Positions 1 to 9,300 of a DNA stretch of 37,008 nucleotides are shown one piece after another. Origin of the DNA: Planctomycetaceae bacterium. Its GTDB lineage: Bacteria; Planctomycetota; Planctomycetia; Pirellulales; UBA7805. The position numbers and the translations under genes were made by a program. The notes beneath the pieces are model-generated. The model was given only the letters and a program-made list of their open reading frames with translations, ran no database searches and had not been told where the DNA came from. The stretch lies in assembly GCA_902630355.1 (NCBI GenBank), contig CACOUL010000022.1, forward strand, positions 1 to 37,008. The letters are read 5' to 3'. Every line of letters begins with the position of its first letter. Position 1 is the stretch's first letter.

Positions 1-247
1 CTACACATGCTGTCGCATGGTGAAGGAGGAGTGTGTCAAAATGGTACCGTACACGGTCTGCAAACCTGTACACTACACGAAGCAGATCAAATGCAAGAAA
101 TGCGTGTGCGAAAGAGTTCCCTACACAGTGACGCGTTGCGTTCCCAAAGTGGTCTGCAAACAGGTACCGGTCAAAGTGTGCTGCCCGGTTCCCTGTCAGC
201 CCAGTTGTGGATGTGACGCGGCACCGGAAACGTGTGATTGCGGCTAG
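1..247 (+). CDS. YTV-repeat cysteine-rich protein, 3' end only
   Basis: The reading frame is open to the left edge, so this is the C-terminal 81 residues of a longer protein whose start lies outside the window. An internal ATG at 17 is probably not the true start. The visible part repeats a unit of the form VPYTV followed by basic and cysteine residues; two clear YTV copies are present. About 16 of 81 residues are cysteine, in CC, C-x2-C and CxC pairs, and the tail is Gly/Cys/Asp-rich. This matches the YTV repeats (Pfam YTV) known from large extracellular planctomycete proteins. A structural role at the cell surface, with disulfide bonding, is inference. A strong terminator follows about 65 bp downstream. 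Confidence is good for the family and low for function. Confidence 0.8.
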   Translation, partial: YTCCRMVKEECVKMVPYTVCKPVHYTKQIKCKKCVCERVPYTVTRCVPKVVCKQVPVKVCCPVPCQPSCGCDAAPETCDCG

Positions 248-312
248 TACGTCTTGGGGGAGTTGTCTTGCCTCTGACTGCTTGCGGCCAGGGCGTACGC
301 TAGTCATCCTGG

Positions 313-350
313 GCGGTTCGGTTTCCTGCGAAGCCGGACCGCTTTTTTTT
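313..350 (+). terminator. Strong intrinsic terminator after the YTV gene
   Basis: A 13-bp stem (313-325 with 330-342, two G-U pairs) closes a 4-base loop CTGC and is followed at once by eight T (343-350). This is a textbook Rho-independent terminator for the YTV gene and isolates it from the lipoprotein gene downstream. Confidence 0.93.
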
Positions 351-459
351 GCGCATTTGCAAGAACGCTCCCCTCTGCCTGTGTTCAAACCCCGCATAGC
401 GCCGTAACGTATAGGAGTTAGGAGGCTATTCGTCGCTGCCGCTCAAAATTCCGCAAAGC

Positions 460-2511
460 ATGAACTCGACCACCAAAAGATACGATCACTCCGCTGCTCG
501 GTTGAGGCTGGTTGCGTGCAGCTTGGTTGCTGGCTTCTTTTTCAGCCTCGTTTCCGCCTGTCGCTCTGATGACGCGCCCGCGGCAGCGAAAGATGATGTG
601 GGCCAAACACGCGAGAGAGAAAATACCCCACAGGGAAAACCGGCGAAAGCGAATCATCTCTCGGCCGAAACGAGCCCCTATCTTTTGATGCACGCCCACA
701 ATCCGGTGGACTGGTATCCTTGGGGGCCCGAAGCGTTTGCGAAGGCAAAAGAAGAAAATAAACCGATCTTTCTCTCCATCGGTTATTCCAGTTGCTACTG
801 GTGTCACGTGATGGAGCGCGAATCTTTCATGGATGCCGAGATCGCCGCCTTCCTCAATCAACATTTTATCTGCATCAAAGTCGACCGCGAAGAGAGACCG
901 GATGTCGATGATATTTACATGACGGCGACCCAGGTACTCACCGGTAGAGGAGGCTGGCCACTCACGGTGTTCATGACCCCCGAAGGTTTGCCCTTCCTCG
1001 GGGGAACCTATTTCCCCGCACGGCAAGGGGATCGCGGTGAACGTATTGGGTTTCTTGAATTGATCACCCGCATTGCCTCGCTATGGAAAGAAAAACCTGA
1101 GCCGCTACTTGAACAATCCCGGCGTCTTACAGCGGCCGTACAACAGGTCCTCTGCGAAGAGCGCAAGGAGCAAGCGCAAACACCAAACACCTCGCAGGTC
1201 GAGCGGGTGAAAGAATCGATGCGAAAACAATTCGACCCGAGTTACGGTGGCTTCGGATCCCCGCCCTTCCCCAGGCATCAACCGAAATTCCCCAATCCTC
1301 CGGAACTGCTCTTTCTGGCCGACCGCATAAGCCGCACAAAAGATCGCGACGCAGAAAATATGCTTACGCTCACGCTCGATAAAATGGCGGAGGGCGGTAT
1401 CCGGGACCATTTGGGAGGCGGATTCCATCGCTATAGCGTGGATCGCCACTGGCAGATCCCCCACTTCGAAAAAATGCTCTACGACAATGCGCAATTGGCC
1501 TCGGTCTACGCGGAGGCTTACTCGGTGACCAAAAATCCGACTTATCGCCGCGTTGCCGAGGAGATGCTCGACTTTGTTTTGCGGGAAATGCGCGACCCAC
1601 AGGGGGGATTTTACACAGCCATCGATGCGGAAACCGATGCGGAGGAGGGCAAGTTCTACCGGTGGGAGAAAGAGGAATTACAAGCACAACTCGATCCAGA
1701 ATCATTCGCTTGGCTTGCACCGTTCTACAGTTTTTCCGGGCCGCCGAATTTTGAACACGACGGGCACGCCTACTATGTGCTGCAACTGCCGGACAGCCTC
1801 GATCGTTTGGCAGCTGAGCAAAATATCACGACCGAAAAGCTTGCCGATAAAATGCGACCGCTGCGGGAACGCTTGCTCGAAGCACGCTCCGAAAGAAAAC
1901 GTCCGTTGACCGATACCAAAATTCTCACCGCCTGGAATGGCCTGATGATCCGGGGATTCGCTGATGCCGGAAGAATCTTCGGCGTTCCGCGTTACCTGGA
2001 GGCGGCAGAGCAGGCCGCAGACTTCGTACTCGAAAAGTTGCAACAACCGGACGGACGACTGATAAGAACGTACCGGGATGGAACCGCAAAACTGAATGGC
2101 TATCTGGTCGACTATGCGTTTTTGGTCGACGGCCTCATCGCACTGCACCGGGCGACCGGGAATCCACGATGGCTCCAAGAGGCCCGCCGATTGACGGACC
2201 GCCAGATCGATCTTTTCTGGGACGAAAAAGACTCGGACTTTTTCTTCACGTCGGATGATCACGAAACGCTGATCGCTCGGGCCAAGAAACAGACCGATAG
2301 TGTCTTGCCCTCAGGCAATGGAATATCCGCCTTAAACCTCATTTATCTCGCCGAGAAATTCCCCGACCAACCCTATGACGTCTACGCTGAAAAAATGATG
2401 GGGGCACTCGCAAATGGTTTAGAAAACCCGCAATCGGCCAGGTGGATGCCCACCTCCGCACGCGCGGTTGCCACATGGCTCGCAGGGCAGAGTGAGAGTA
2501 CCGAAAAATGA
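460..2511 (+). CDS. Thioredoxin-domain lipoprotein of the DUF255/YyaL/SPATA20 family
   Basis: 683 residues. The N-terminus has a hydrophobic stretch (about 16-33) ending in the lipobox LVSAC with Cys34, so the protein is probably a lipoprotein held outside the cytoplasm. Residues about 65-230 form the DUF255 thioredoxin-like domain, with the family motif [10 protein letters not shown] and a redox-type pair Cys112-x2-Cys115 in SSCYWCH. The remainder resembles the (alpha/alpha)6-barrel half of YyaL/SPATA20 proteins. The biochemical role of the family is not settled; thiol chemistry on secreted proteins is inference from the CxxC and the export signal. Most family members I know lack an obvious export signal, so the lipobox is notable. 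The start was chosen because it gives an intact signal peptide; no clear ribosome binding site lies close by. It lies 75 bp upstream of lhgO on the same strand. Confidence 0.86.
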   Translation: MNSTTKRYDHSAARLRLVACSLVAGFFFSLVSACRSDDAPAAAKDDVGQTRERENTPQGKPAKANHLSAETSPYLLMHAHNPVDWYPWGPEAFAKAKEENKPIFLSIGYSSCYWCHVMERESFMDAEIAAFLNQHFICIKVDREERPDVDDIYMTATQVLTGRGGWPLTVFMTPEGLPFLGGTYFPARQGDRGERIGFLELITRIASLWKEKPEPLLEQSRRLTAAVQQVLCEERKEQAQTPNTSQVERVKESMRKQFDPSYGGFGSPPFPRHQPKFPNPPELLFLADRISRTKDRDAENMLTLTLDKMAEGGIRDHLGGGFHRYSVDRHWQIPHFEKMLYDNAQLASVYAEAYSVTKNPTYRRVAEEMLDFVLREMRDPQGGFYTAIDAETDAEEGKFYRWEKEELQAQLDPESFAWLAPFYSFSGPPNFEHDGHAYYVLQLPDSLDRLAAEQNITTEKLADKMRPLRERLLEARSERKRPLTDTKILTAWNGLMIRGFADAGRIFGVPRYLEAAEQAADFVLEKLQQPDGRLIRTYRDGTAKLNGYLVDYAFLVDGLIALHRATGNPRWLQEARRLTDRQIDLFWDEKDSDFFFTSDDHETLIARAKKQTDSVLPSGNGISALNLIYLAEKFPDQPYDVYAEKMMGALANGLENPQSARWMPTSARAVATWLAGQSESTEK

Positions 2512-2586
2512 AACGCTCTGGGAACTCACGCGAAGACCACTAGAATACATTGCGAACAAACTCACTCTTTTGATTGAAGCCGTCCC

Positions 2587-3795
2587 ATGCCGCGCACCTA
2601 TGACATCACAATTATCGGCGGCGGCATCGTCGGCCTTGCGACTGCCCTTGCACTCACCGAGAAACAAAAATCCCGATCGTTACTATTGATCGAGGCAGAA
2701 GGGTCGCTCGCGGCGCATCAAACGGGACACAACAGCGGTGTGATCCATTCGGGCCTCTACTACAAGCCCGGATCAAGCAAGGCGCGGAATTGCGCGGAAG
2801 GCCGCGAAGCGATGTATCGCTTCTGCAGTGAACATGGCATTGCCCACGACAACTGCGGAAAGATTGTGGTCGCCACAAAACAGGAGGAGTTACCGGCTCT
2901 GGAAAATCTCCTGAGGCGAGGAAAAGAAAACGGACTGACCGGCATCCGGCAAATCGAGGGCGAAGAACTCAAGGAATACGAGCCACATGTGGTTGGCGTC
3001 GCGGGACTGCATGTCCCGCAAACCGGTATCGTGGATTATGTGCAGGTGGCTGAAAAATTCGGCGAGTTGGCTGCAGCAGCCGGCGGAGAGATCCGCAAAG
3101 ATCGGCGGCTCTGCGGAGTGCAAAATCGCGGAAGCGAGATCGTGCTGGAAACGCGGCAGGAAGAAATACGAACCAAGCATCTGATCAATTGTGCGGGCCT
3201 GCAGAGCGATCGAGTGGCCAGAATGTGCGGCGAGAATCCTGAAATCAAGATTGTTCCCTTTCGCGGTGACTATTACGAACTGGTCGAATCGAAAACCGAT
3301 CTGGTGCGAAATTTGATTTATCCGGTCCCCGATCCGCGGTACCCCTTTCTGGGCGTTCACTTCACGCGGATGATCGGCGGTGGGGTCGAGGCAGGACCCA
3401 ATGCAGTCCTCGCCCTGGCCCGCGAGGGATACGGCAAATATTCGGTCTCTGTCCGCGATACACTCGAGACGCTCGGCTTCGGCGGCTTCTGGCGGCTCAT
3501 ATTCCAGCACTGGAAAATGGGCCTGGGTGAAATGGCCCGCTCGCTCTCCAAGCGGGCGTTCGTCGGCTCGTTACGCGGTTTGATTCCGGAATTGCAAATG
3601 GGGGATGTCGTCGCAGCCGGAAGCGGTATCCGCGCACAAGCACTTCAGTCCAACGGCGCGATGGTCGATGATTTTTACATCGAACAGAGCGAGCGGATGA
3701 TCCACGTGCTCAATGCCCCCTCACCGGCCGCCACCGCCTCGATCAGCATCGGCAAGACGATTGCGGAGATGGCCGAGCAGAGGTTCGGCCCTTAA
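2587..3795 (+). CDS. lhgO: L-2-hydroxyglutarate oxidase (FAD-dependent, LhgO/YgaF family)
   Basis: 402 residues, the usual length. The N-terminus carries the FAD Rossmann motif IIGGGIVGLATALALTE (residues about 7-23). The family block HNSGVIHSGLYYKPGS follows at about residue 49, and the C-terminal flavin-binding region has GSGIRAQAL and NAPSPAATASISIGK. The family oxidises L-2-hydroxyglutarate to 2-oxoglutarate and passes electrons to the quinone pool at the inner membrane; it serves metabolite repair or lysine/glutarate catabolism. No glutarate hydroxylase is nearby, so metabolite repair is the more likely role here (inference). It ends 21 bp before the convergent CPBP protease gene. An older, looser label would be FAD-dependent oxidoreductase of the DAO type. 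Confidence 0.9.
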   Translation: MPRTYDITIIGGGIVGLATALALTEKQKSRSLLLIEAEGSLAAHQTGHNSGVIHSGLYYKPGSSKARNCAEGREAMYRFCSEHGIAHDNCGKIVVATKQEELPALENLLRRGKENGLTGIRQIEGEELKEYEPHVVGVAGLHVPQTGIVDYVQVAEKFGELAAAAGGEIRKDRRLCGVQNRGSEIVLETRQEEIRTKHLINCAGLQSDRVARMCGENPEIKIVPFRGDYYELVESKTDLVRNLIYPVPDPRYPFLGVHFTRMIGGGVEAGPNAVLALAREGYGKYSVSVRDTLETLGFGGFWRLIFQHWKMGLGEMARSLSKRAFVGSLRGLIPELQMGDVVAAGSGIRAQALQSNGAMVDDFYIEQSERMIHVLNAPSPAATASISIGKTIAEMAEQRFGP

Positions 3796-3816
3796 AATGT
3801 CAGTGAGGATTGTCCA

Positions 3817-4440
3817 TCATCTCGGTGCGACGGACGGTTGGTGCAAAGCGGGCGGCGGAGGAGTTTGTCGCGAGAGAAGATACACAAGGGCAAAGAAATC
3901 ATAAAAAGCATGAATGAGGATTGGGACGACCAAATTGTCGCTCCAGAGCCAAACACCCCCCAGGTAAAGACCGGCGAGCATGCAAAGCAGGGCATAGGTC
4001 TTAGTCAACGGATGCAAAAGCCCAAATGACAGACTCGCCAGAAAAAGTGCTAAAAGGGTTGCCACAGGCAGCTTGAAAAAGTTCAGCAACGAGACCAGAC
4101 CACCTTGAATCAACCCGCGGAAGAGAATCTCTTCACCCACTCCGGCCAGCAACGCCACAACGGCCAACTGCCAAAGTGCGAAGCCGCAAAACATGGGCAC
4201 GAGGATCTCCTCAATCACCCGACGGATCTTGACGAAAGGAGCTGCTTCGGATCGCTCGAGCCAGAGCAAGCCGCCGATGAGCGGAACCGTACCGAGCGTG
4301 GCCCAGAGGAGGCTCTCCCAACTCCAATACAGCGTGGCCAGCGGCGAGTAACCGACCAACAGGCCCACCAGCCAGGCGACGACTCCCAACGCCGCTTCGA
4401 ACAAACAGATCAGCAGAAAACGACGAAACGTGGCGTTCAT
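3817..4440 (-). CDS. CPBP-family intramembrane metalloprotease (CAAX protease/Abi)
   Basis: 207 residues with about six hydrophobic segments. All three catalytic motifs of the CPBP (ABI/CAAX protease) family are present inside membrane helices: Glu103-Glu104 with Arg108 (GEEILFR), Phe139-x3-His143 (FGLLH), and His177-x3-Asp181 (HAFYD). The enzyme should therefore be an active inner-membrane glutamic or metal-dependent endopeptidase; its substrate cannot be inferred. The gene is divergent from the AraC regulator and convergent with lhgO. The C-terminal tail after residue 190 is proline-rich and probably cytoplasmic or disordered. Confidence 0.88.
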   Translation of the reverse strand: MNATFRRFLLICLFEAALGVVAWLVGLLVGYSPLATLYWSWESLLWATLGTVPLIGGLLWLERSEAAPFVKIRRVIEEILVPMFCGFALWQLAVVALLAGVGEEILFRGLIQGGLVSLLNFFKLPVATLLALFLASLSFGLLHPLTKTYALLCMLAGLYLGGVWLWSDNLVVPILIHAFYDFFALVYLLSRQTPPPPALHQPSVAPR

Positions 4441-4793
4441 TGCGTCAGGCTATTTTTTGTGAGGTTACCGGCCCGCAGCTTGGATCCGCCGTGTGGAAGA
4501 CCTCTTGGCGAACGCCTCCCACCGTTTCTAGCGATTATTACGAATGCCGGCCACTGGGTTTCCCCACCGGTTTTCCCTCGGGAGATCTCAATCTTTTTTA
4601 CATCTTCTGGATTTCCCGGGCTTCGTCCGTCGGGTTAAAATCTTGAAAAGTGGCGTAAATGTCCGTCGCCGGACCTTTTAGTTCGATGCATTCGCGGCGA
4701 ACAGTGGAAAACGCAGCAAACGACTGAGCGTTCGGGAAAGTCTGTAACATAAATTGACCTCGCGTAAAACGACCGAAAGCAACCGGCGCCCCC
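4441..4793. other. Divergent intergenic region, 353 bp
   Basis: This lies between the starts of the CPBP protease (-) and the AraC regulator (+) and must hold both promoters. I could not pick out a convincing -35/-10 pair, tRNA or strong hairpin. A short minus-strand reading frame (4598-4795) exists but has no recognisable features. Confidence 0.5.
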
Positions 4794-5648
4794 ATGCAAC
4801 CGTTACTCGAAAAGGTCCCGAAACCCCACGATGCCTCACTTAGAGCCTTTGTGCGTCAGGAAAAACAGTTTCCTTTCGAGTGGCATTATCATCCTGAATT
4901 CGAGTTGACGCTCATCACGGCCGGTCGAGGGCGGCGTTTTGTCGGCGATCACATTGCCGACTTTCGTGAAGGTGATCTTGTATTGCTCGGCCCCCTGTTA
5001 CCCCATACCTGGCGGAGCGGACCGAGCCCGTCCGGTCGCAAGCGTCGGGCGATCGTGGTGCAATTTTTGGAAAATTTTATCGGCACGGCGATCAACGAAT
5101 GCAAAGAGTTGAGTCGTATTCAACAACTGCTTGCCCGCGCACGTCACGGGTTGCACTTCCGCGGTCGGCATCGCACGGTTGCTGCCGGGCAATTGGAAAA
5201 AATGGTGCGGATGCGGCCGACGCAGAAACTGGCCGAAATACTCAACGTGCTGGATGGGCTTTCGCTCGCCAAGGGGGCGCAGTCGCTGGCGAGTGAAGCG
5301 TATGCAATCCCTAGACAGCGAAGTACATCGCCCCGGATCGCTCCCATTCTCAAGACCATTCACCAGGAATTCCAGAGGCCGCTACGGCAGAACGATTTGG
5401 CGCGGAGCGCGGGACTGAGCCGGGCCTCCTTCAATCGAAATTTTCGCCAAGCGACCGGTACCACACTCATCGATTACGTGAATGATTTGCGGATTGGGCA
5501 TGCGTGCCGGATGCTCGCGGAGAGTTCAAAACCGATTACGGAAATCTGTTTTGAATCCGGGTTCACAAATTTATCAAACTTCAACCGCTGTTTTCTTCGT
5601 CGCCGGGGGATGCCACCCTCGCGATTCCGATCACAATTCCGCCGGTAA
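4794..5648 (+). CDS. AraC-family transcriptional regulator with N-terminal cupin domain
   Basis: 284 residues. The N-terminal half is a cupin-type sensor: Trp30-His31-x-His33 and Glu35/Glu37 in WHYHPEFEL, then a Gly-Asp turn (about 60) and LPHTW around His71. This pattern is typical of AraC regulators that bind sugars or other small ligands. The C-terminal 100 residues hold the paired helix-turn-helix (HTH_18), with NDLARSAGLSRASFNRNFR as the first and ITEICFESGFTNLSNFNRCF as the second helix pair. The regulated genes are unknown; no sugar-catabolic operon adjoins it. No strong ribosome binding site precedes the ATG. The start was chosen because it places the cupin at the usual distance from the N-terminus. 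Confidence 0.9.
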   Translation: MQPLLEKVPKPHDASLRAFVRQEKQFPFEWHYHPEFELTLITAGRGRRFVGDHIADFREGDLVLLGPLLPHTWRSGPSPSGRKRRAIVVQFLENFIGTAINECKELSRIQQLLARARHGLHFRGRHRTVAAGQLEKMVRMRPTQKLAEILNVLDGLSLAKGAQSLASEAYAIPRQRSTSPRIAPILKTIHQEFQRPLRQNDLARSAGLSRASFNRNFRQATGTTLIDYVNDLRIGHACRMLAESSKPITEICFESGFTNLSNFNRCFLRRRGMPPSRFRSQFRR

Positions 5649-5725
5649 ACGAGCGCCAATTCGCAAATCCTGATCGGGCTGCTATATTGCCTTGGTTCTT
5701 TTTCAAATGAGAGGCGACCGCTTTC

Positions 5726-6001
5726 GTGCTTGATCCAAATTTTTTGAAAATTCTTGTCTGTCCGGAAACTCACCAGACCCTGCAACTGGCCGATGAGCGA
5801 CTCATCGATGCGCTGAATCAACAGGTCGGTCACGGCGATTTGTCGAATCAGGCCGGAACGCAACTCGAGAAGAGACTCGACGGCGGCTTGGTCAGGGAAG
5901 ATGGAAAGATTCTCTACCCGATCGTCGATGGAATTCCTACACTCCTCAGCGACGAAGCGATCGATCTAGCAGCGATTGCCCGGGGAAACAGCGATGTCTG
6001 A
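5726..6001 (+). CDS. Trm112-like small protein
   Basis: 91 residues, starting with GTG at 5726 behind an AGAGG-type ribosome binding site near 5710. The N-terminal FLKILVCPETHQTL and the C-terminal block ILYPIVDGIPTLL are the two conserved parts of the Trm112/YcaR (UPF0434) family. A central insert of about 35 residues separates them. Only one cysteine of the usual pair remains in the N-terminal knuckle (CPETH rather than CPxC), so zinc binding may be reduced. Trm112 proteins in eukaryotes and archaea activate SAM-dependent methyltransferases; the bacterial role is less clear. The gene overlaps the HIT gene by 8 bp, so the two are translationally coupled. Confidence 0.82.
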   Translation: MLDPNFLKILVCPETHQTLQLADERLIDALNQQVGHGDLSNQAGTQLEKRLDGGLVREDGKILYPIVDGIPTLLSDEAIDLAAIARGNSDV

Positions 6002-6338
6002 GAAAAACGTATTTCAAAAAATCATGGCGGGCGAAATCCCGGCCGACATCGTCTACGAAGATGAAGAGTGCCTCGCTTTTCGCGATATCGCCCCCCAGGC
6101 ACCGACCCACATCCTCATCATCCCCCGCAAAGCGATTCGCTCGGTGGCGGAACTTGAGGATGAGGATGGCCCCCTCATTGCGCATCTCTGGAAAGTGATT
6201 CGAGAGGTGGCAGAACAATCAGGGCTGGGGGAGGGGTATCGCGTCGTCGTCAACTGCGGTCGGGATGGTGGACAGGAGGTGGACCATCTCCACTACCATC
6301 TCCTCGGTGGTCGCTCGCTCCAGTGGCCCCCCGGGTAG
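5994..6338 (+). CDS. HIT-family nucleotide hydrolase (HINT type)
   Basis: 114 residues from the ATG at 5994, preceded by GGGGA at the right spacing; a TTG at 5976 is a less likely start. The sequence follows the HINT/protein-kinase-C-inhibitor-like pattern: VFQKIMAGEIPADIVYEDEE at the N-terminus and the histidine triad HLHYHLLGG near the C-terminus. Such enzymes hydrolyse purine nucleoside phosphoramidates, including aminoacyl-adenylate-type compounds. The length is normal. It overlaps the Trm112-like gene and ends 36 bp before the convergent large secreted protein; a GC-rich hairpin without a T tract (6325-6347) spans the stop. Confidence 0.93.
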   Translation: MSEKNVFQKIMAGEIPADIVYEDEECLAFRDIAPQAPTHILIIPRKAIRSVAELEDEDGPLIAHLWKVIREVAEQSGLGEGYRVVVNCGRDGGQEVDHLHYHLLGGRSLQWPPG

Positions 6339-6374
6339 ATTGGGGCCCACGCAAATTACAAAAGCACCCGACCC

Positions 6375-9300
6375 TCAACGAAGCAAGTTGGGAAACTTCT
6401 TCCACCACGGTTGTTCTTCACCCGGGACATTCGCTTCGATTACGGGAACCCTGGACAACTCCTCGGGGCGATCGATGGGGCCCTGCACAGCACCTTCGGG
6501 GCTGGGCAGAGATACGTGTTGCTGGAGAAACTGCGGCCAATAACTGTTGAGAATCCGATTACACTCCGCATACTTGCCTCCCGTAAGGGCGAAGTGGGCC
6601 TGCGTGAGAATCCGTGATAATTCTTTTCTCTCGTTCTCGCTGAAGTAGAGTTCCGATACAACCACATCGTCGATCCAGACATCGCCACGGCCCCGATGCT
6701 CAAAGCGGATGGCAATCGGGCCCAATCCGGACAGCGGCAAGTCGGTGATCTGGTATTCAAACATTTTCCATTCCGACTCTGCGGGGACCTCCCCGTATCG
6801 ATAGAATGTCTTTTCTTGATGTTCTCCTTCGATGCCCATTCTCAACGGGCCTTCAAAGTCTTTCGACATTTTCAGCCAAACGAAAAAGGAAAGGCGGCCC
6901 GTGCCCGGAGCCGCGAAGCGATTGCTGCGGACAACCGTCTCAGCAGACGTATTTTGAATGCGAAGCGATGATTGCCCCGTGTGTGCCTGCTGCGGATCGA
7001 GTGCGACACTACCGGACCGGTCGGAAGTCCACCCGACAACCCGGTCGGCAGACTCGGGCGATTCAAAGTTGCTGTTTTTCAAAGCCTCCCGCGACGGACG
7101 CGTTTTCAGTTGACTCGTGCGATCTGCCAGTTCATTGATGCGGCGTTCCAACAATGTGGCGGCATCGGCGGCGAGTTTCACTTCGATTGCCGTGGGATTC
7201 ACATCGGCACGCGAAAATCGGAGGGCGCGAAAATCGTGAGCGGTAAGGCTCATCTGAACCAGGCCGTCGGATACCTTCGGAGCACCGGCAAGCGAGAGAT
7301 TCTCAATCTTAAGCGGTGACTCTTGAGGCACGCGAAAGGTAACGCGGCAGGGCCACGGGGTTGGATTTGCAAGAGAGAGATAAGTGGAACCCTGCTTGAC
7401 TAATTTTCGCAGCACGACCGGTTCGTGCTCTCCCTCGACTCTGACAAAAGTTTCTTTCGGCAGACGACGGTAAGTGGTCACAACGGAACGCAGCGACTCT
7501 TCTTGACCGAGAGGTAACATGGAACCGCCTACCATGATGGTATCTAAGTCGCGAGTGGCCAGATCGCGTACCAGAAGTTCCCGATTGCGAGCGCCCGTGG
7601 GCACGAGATGGGGGACGAGTGAAACGTAGGTAGCCTCTGCGCCGAAGGGGCTCTGCTGGTCGAATGAAGCCAAGCGTATTGCCCGCGGCCGACTCTGCCA
7701 AAAATGGCCCAGCGCTGGCAAGCCCTCAAAAGGCTGATCCCATTGCAGCGAACGCCCCACCTCACTTGCGGCCGACGGGTCGATGCGAGAAAAATCGGTC
7801 TCCATGACGCGCGAACGGAGGAGCACCACCCCGTCGCCAACGCGCCTGTAGTTGTCGGTTGAAAGCCCGACCCCGAGCAGTAGTTCATCGGGGGTAAACT
7901 GGTTGGGCAGGGCGGGACGCAACTTGTCTGCCACATCGGGGCTTACCTCGATTGCCGATGTCGCAACAAACAATTTACCCTCCGGGCAGACCGCGCGGAG
8001 TTGATCGGCAATGCGACCGTGAAATGTTCTCAGTTGATCGGCCCGCCACTTGAGCCATGCGTTCCGTTCATCCACCGCCGAGGCAGTGGTTGTCGTTCCC
8101 TCAGCTGCCTCACTGTGCTGCTGGACCTCCCACTGCTGCAGAAATCGTTTGTAGGTCAGCGGGTCGGCACCCCAAGCAGGTCCGGGAAAGACCGTGCAGC
8201 CACGGCCCGACGTATCGATCGCAATCCCGGCAAACGAAGGGTGATCTCCGTAACGATCGACCAGTTCACGTGTGATCTGAAAAACCTCTGCCTGCACATC
8301 GGCATGCAGCGGATTGTAGCGCAGTTGCCCGCCTTGCACCGCTCGATCCTGCCACAGACGTCCCTGCGCATCGGCGAGAAGCATACCCTTCGTCGCGGCC
8401 CGCCGCGTGCGCCTTTTTTCTTCTAAGTAGGGCAGGGGGGTCGACAACTGCAGTGCGGGTATCAATTGAATCCCCTCACGATCACAGAGTCGCAGTAACA
8501 ATTCCAACACATCCTTGCGAATCGGATCCTGTCCGCTCGACGCAAAGACACCCGTATCGTAACGCGGAGTCGCCTCCAATCGATCGCTCGGATAAATCGC
8601 GCCGCCGCGGGCGAGTACTGAAAAAACCAACGCGTTGTAGCCCCCATACTTCAAGTACTCGATCAATCGCCTGCCGGACTGGTAAAAGGTAACCCAGTCA
8701 TCGAGAGATCGATTGGTCCCCGCATCCAAAAACTCGGGGGCGGAAAAGTTTTCCGGAAGGAGTGGCTCGGCCATGTAACCCGCGAATAACCGATCACCTT
8801 CCGACACAGTGGGAGCGATGAGCGGGGGCAAGCGATGATCTCGGGGATCGGCGCGTTGCAGACTCGGGAAACTTGCCGACCGTGGCCCCCGCAAGCGGAT
8901 CGTGCCGTGTATGGCCGGCTTGTCCTTGCGGGCATTCGTGATGAGTACATATGGTGATTTGGTTTTGGGCCAGAATACGATCTCATGGTTGGCAACAGCG
9001 GGCGACTCCTGATTTTCTCTATCGCGAACAGCCACACCCGAATCAATGCCGACCGGCAGCAAATTTCCAGCAGCGTCGGGCTCCAGAATGCTGATACCCA
9101 TCGACTGAGGCAGGTCGCTCGGATAATCGACTTGAAGCATGTGTGGTAAACCGGGCTGAGCAACGGTTAAAGGGTAGGCTACCCACACCGTCTCCTCATC
9201 GGTTGGCGAGGGGGCCAAACGGGTGTGCGCCCCCAACGACGGATGCTGCCACAACTGAATGTTCCCGTGCCGAAGGGGACCGTCACGCAACCCGGACATC

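Noticed and set aside
418-1026. 202-residue minus-strand frame opposite the lipoprotein gene
   Set aside because: Shadow of a strongly supported gene; no motif of its own.
4598-4795. 65-residue minus-strand reading frame upstream of the AraC gene
   Set aside because: No ribosome binding site, no recognisable motif, and its start overlaps the AraC start; likely chance.
6325-6347. GC-rich hairpin at the HIT stop as a terminator
   Set aside because: Six-bp stem with an 11-base loop and no T tract on either strand.
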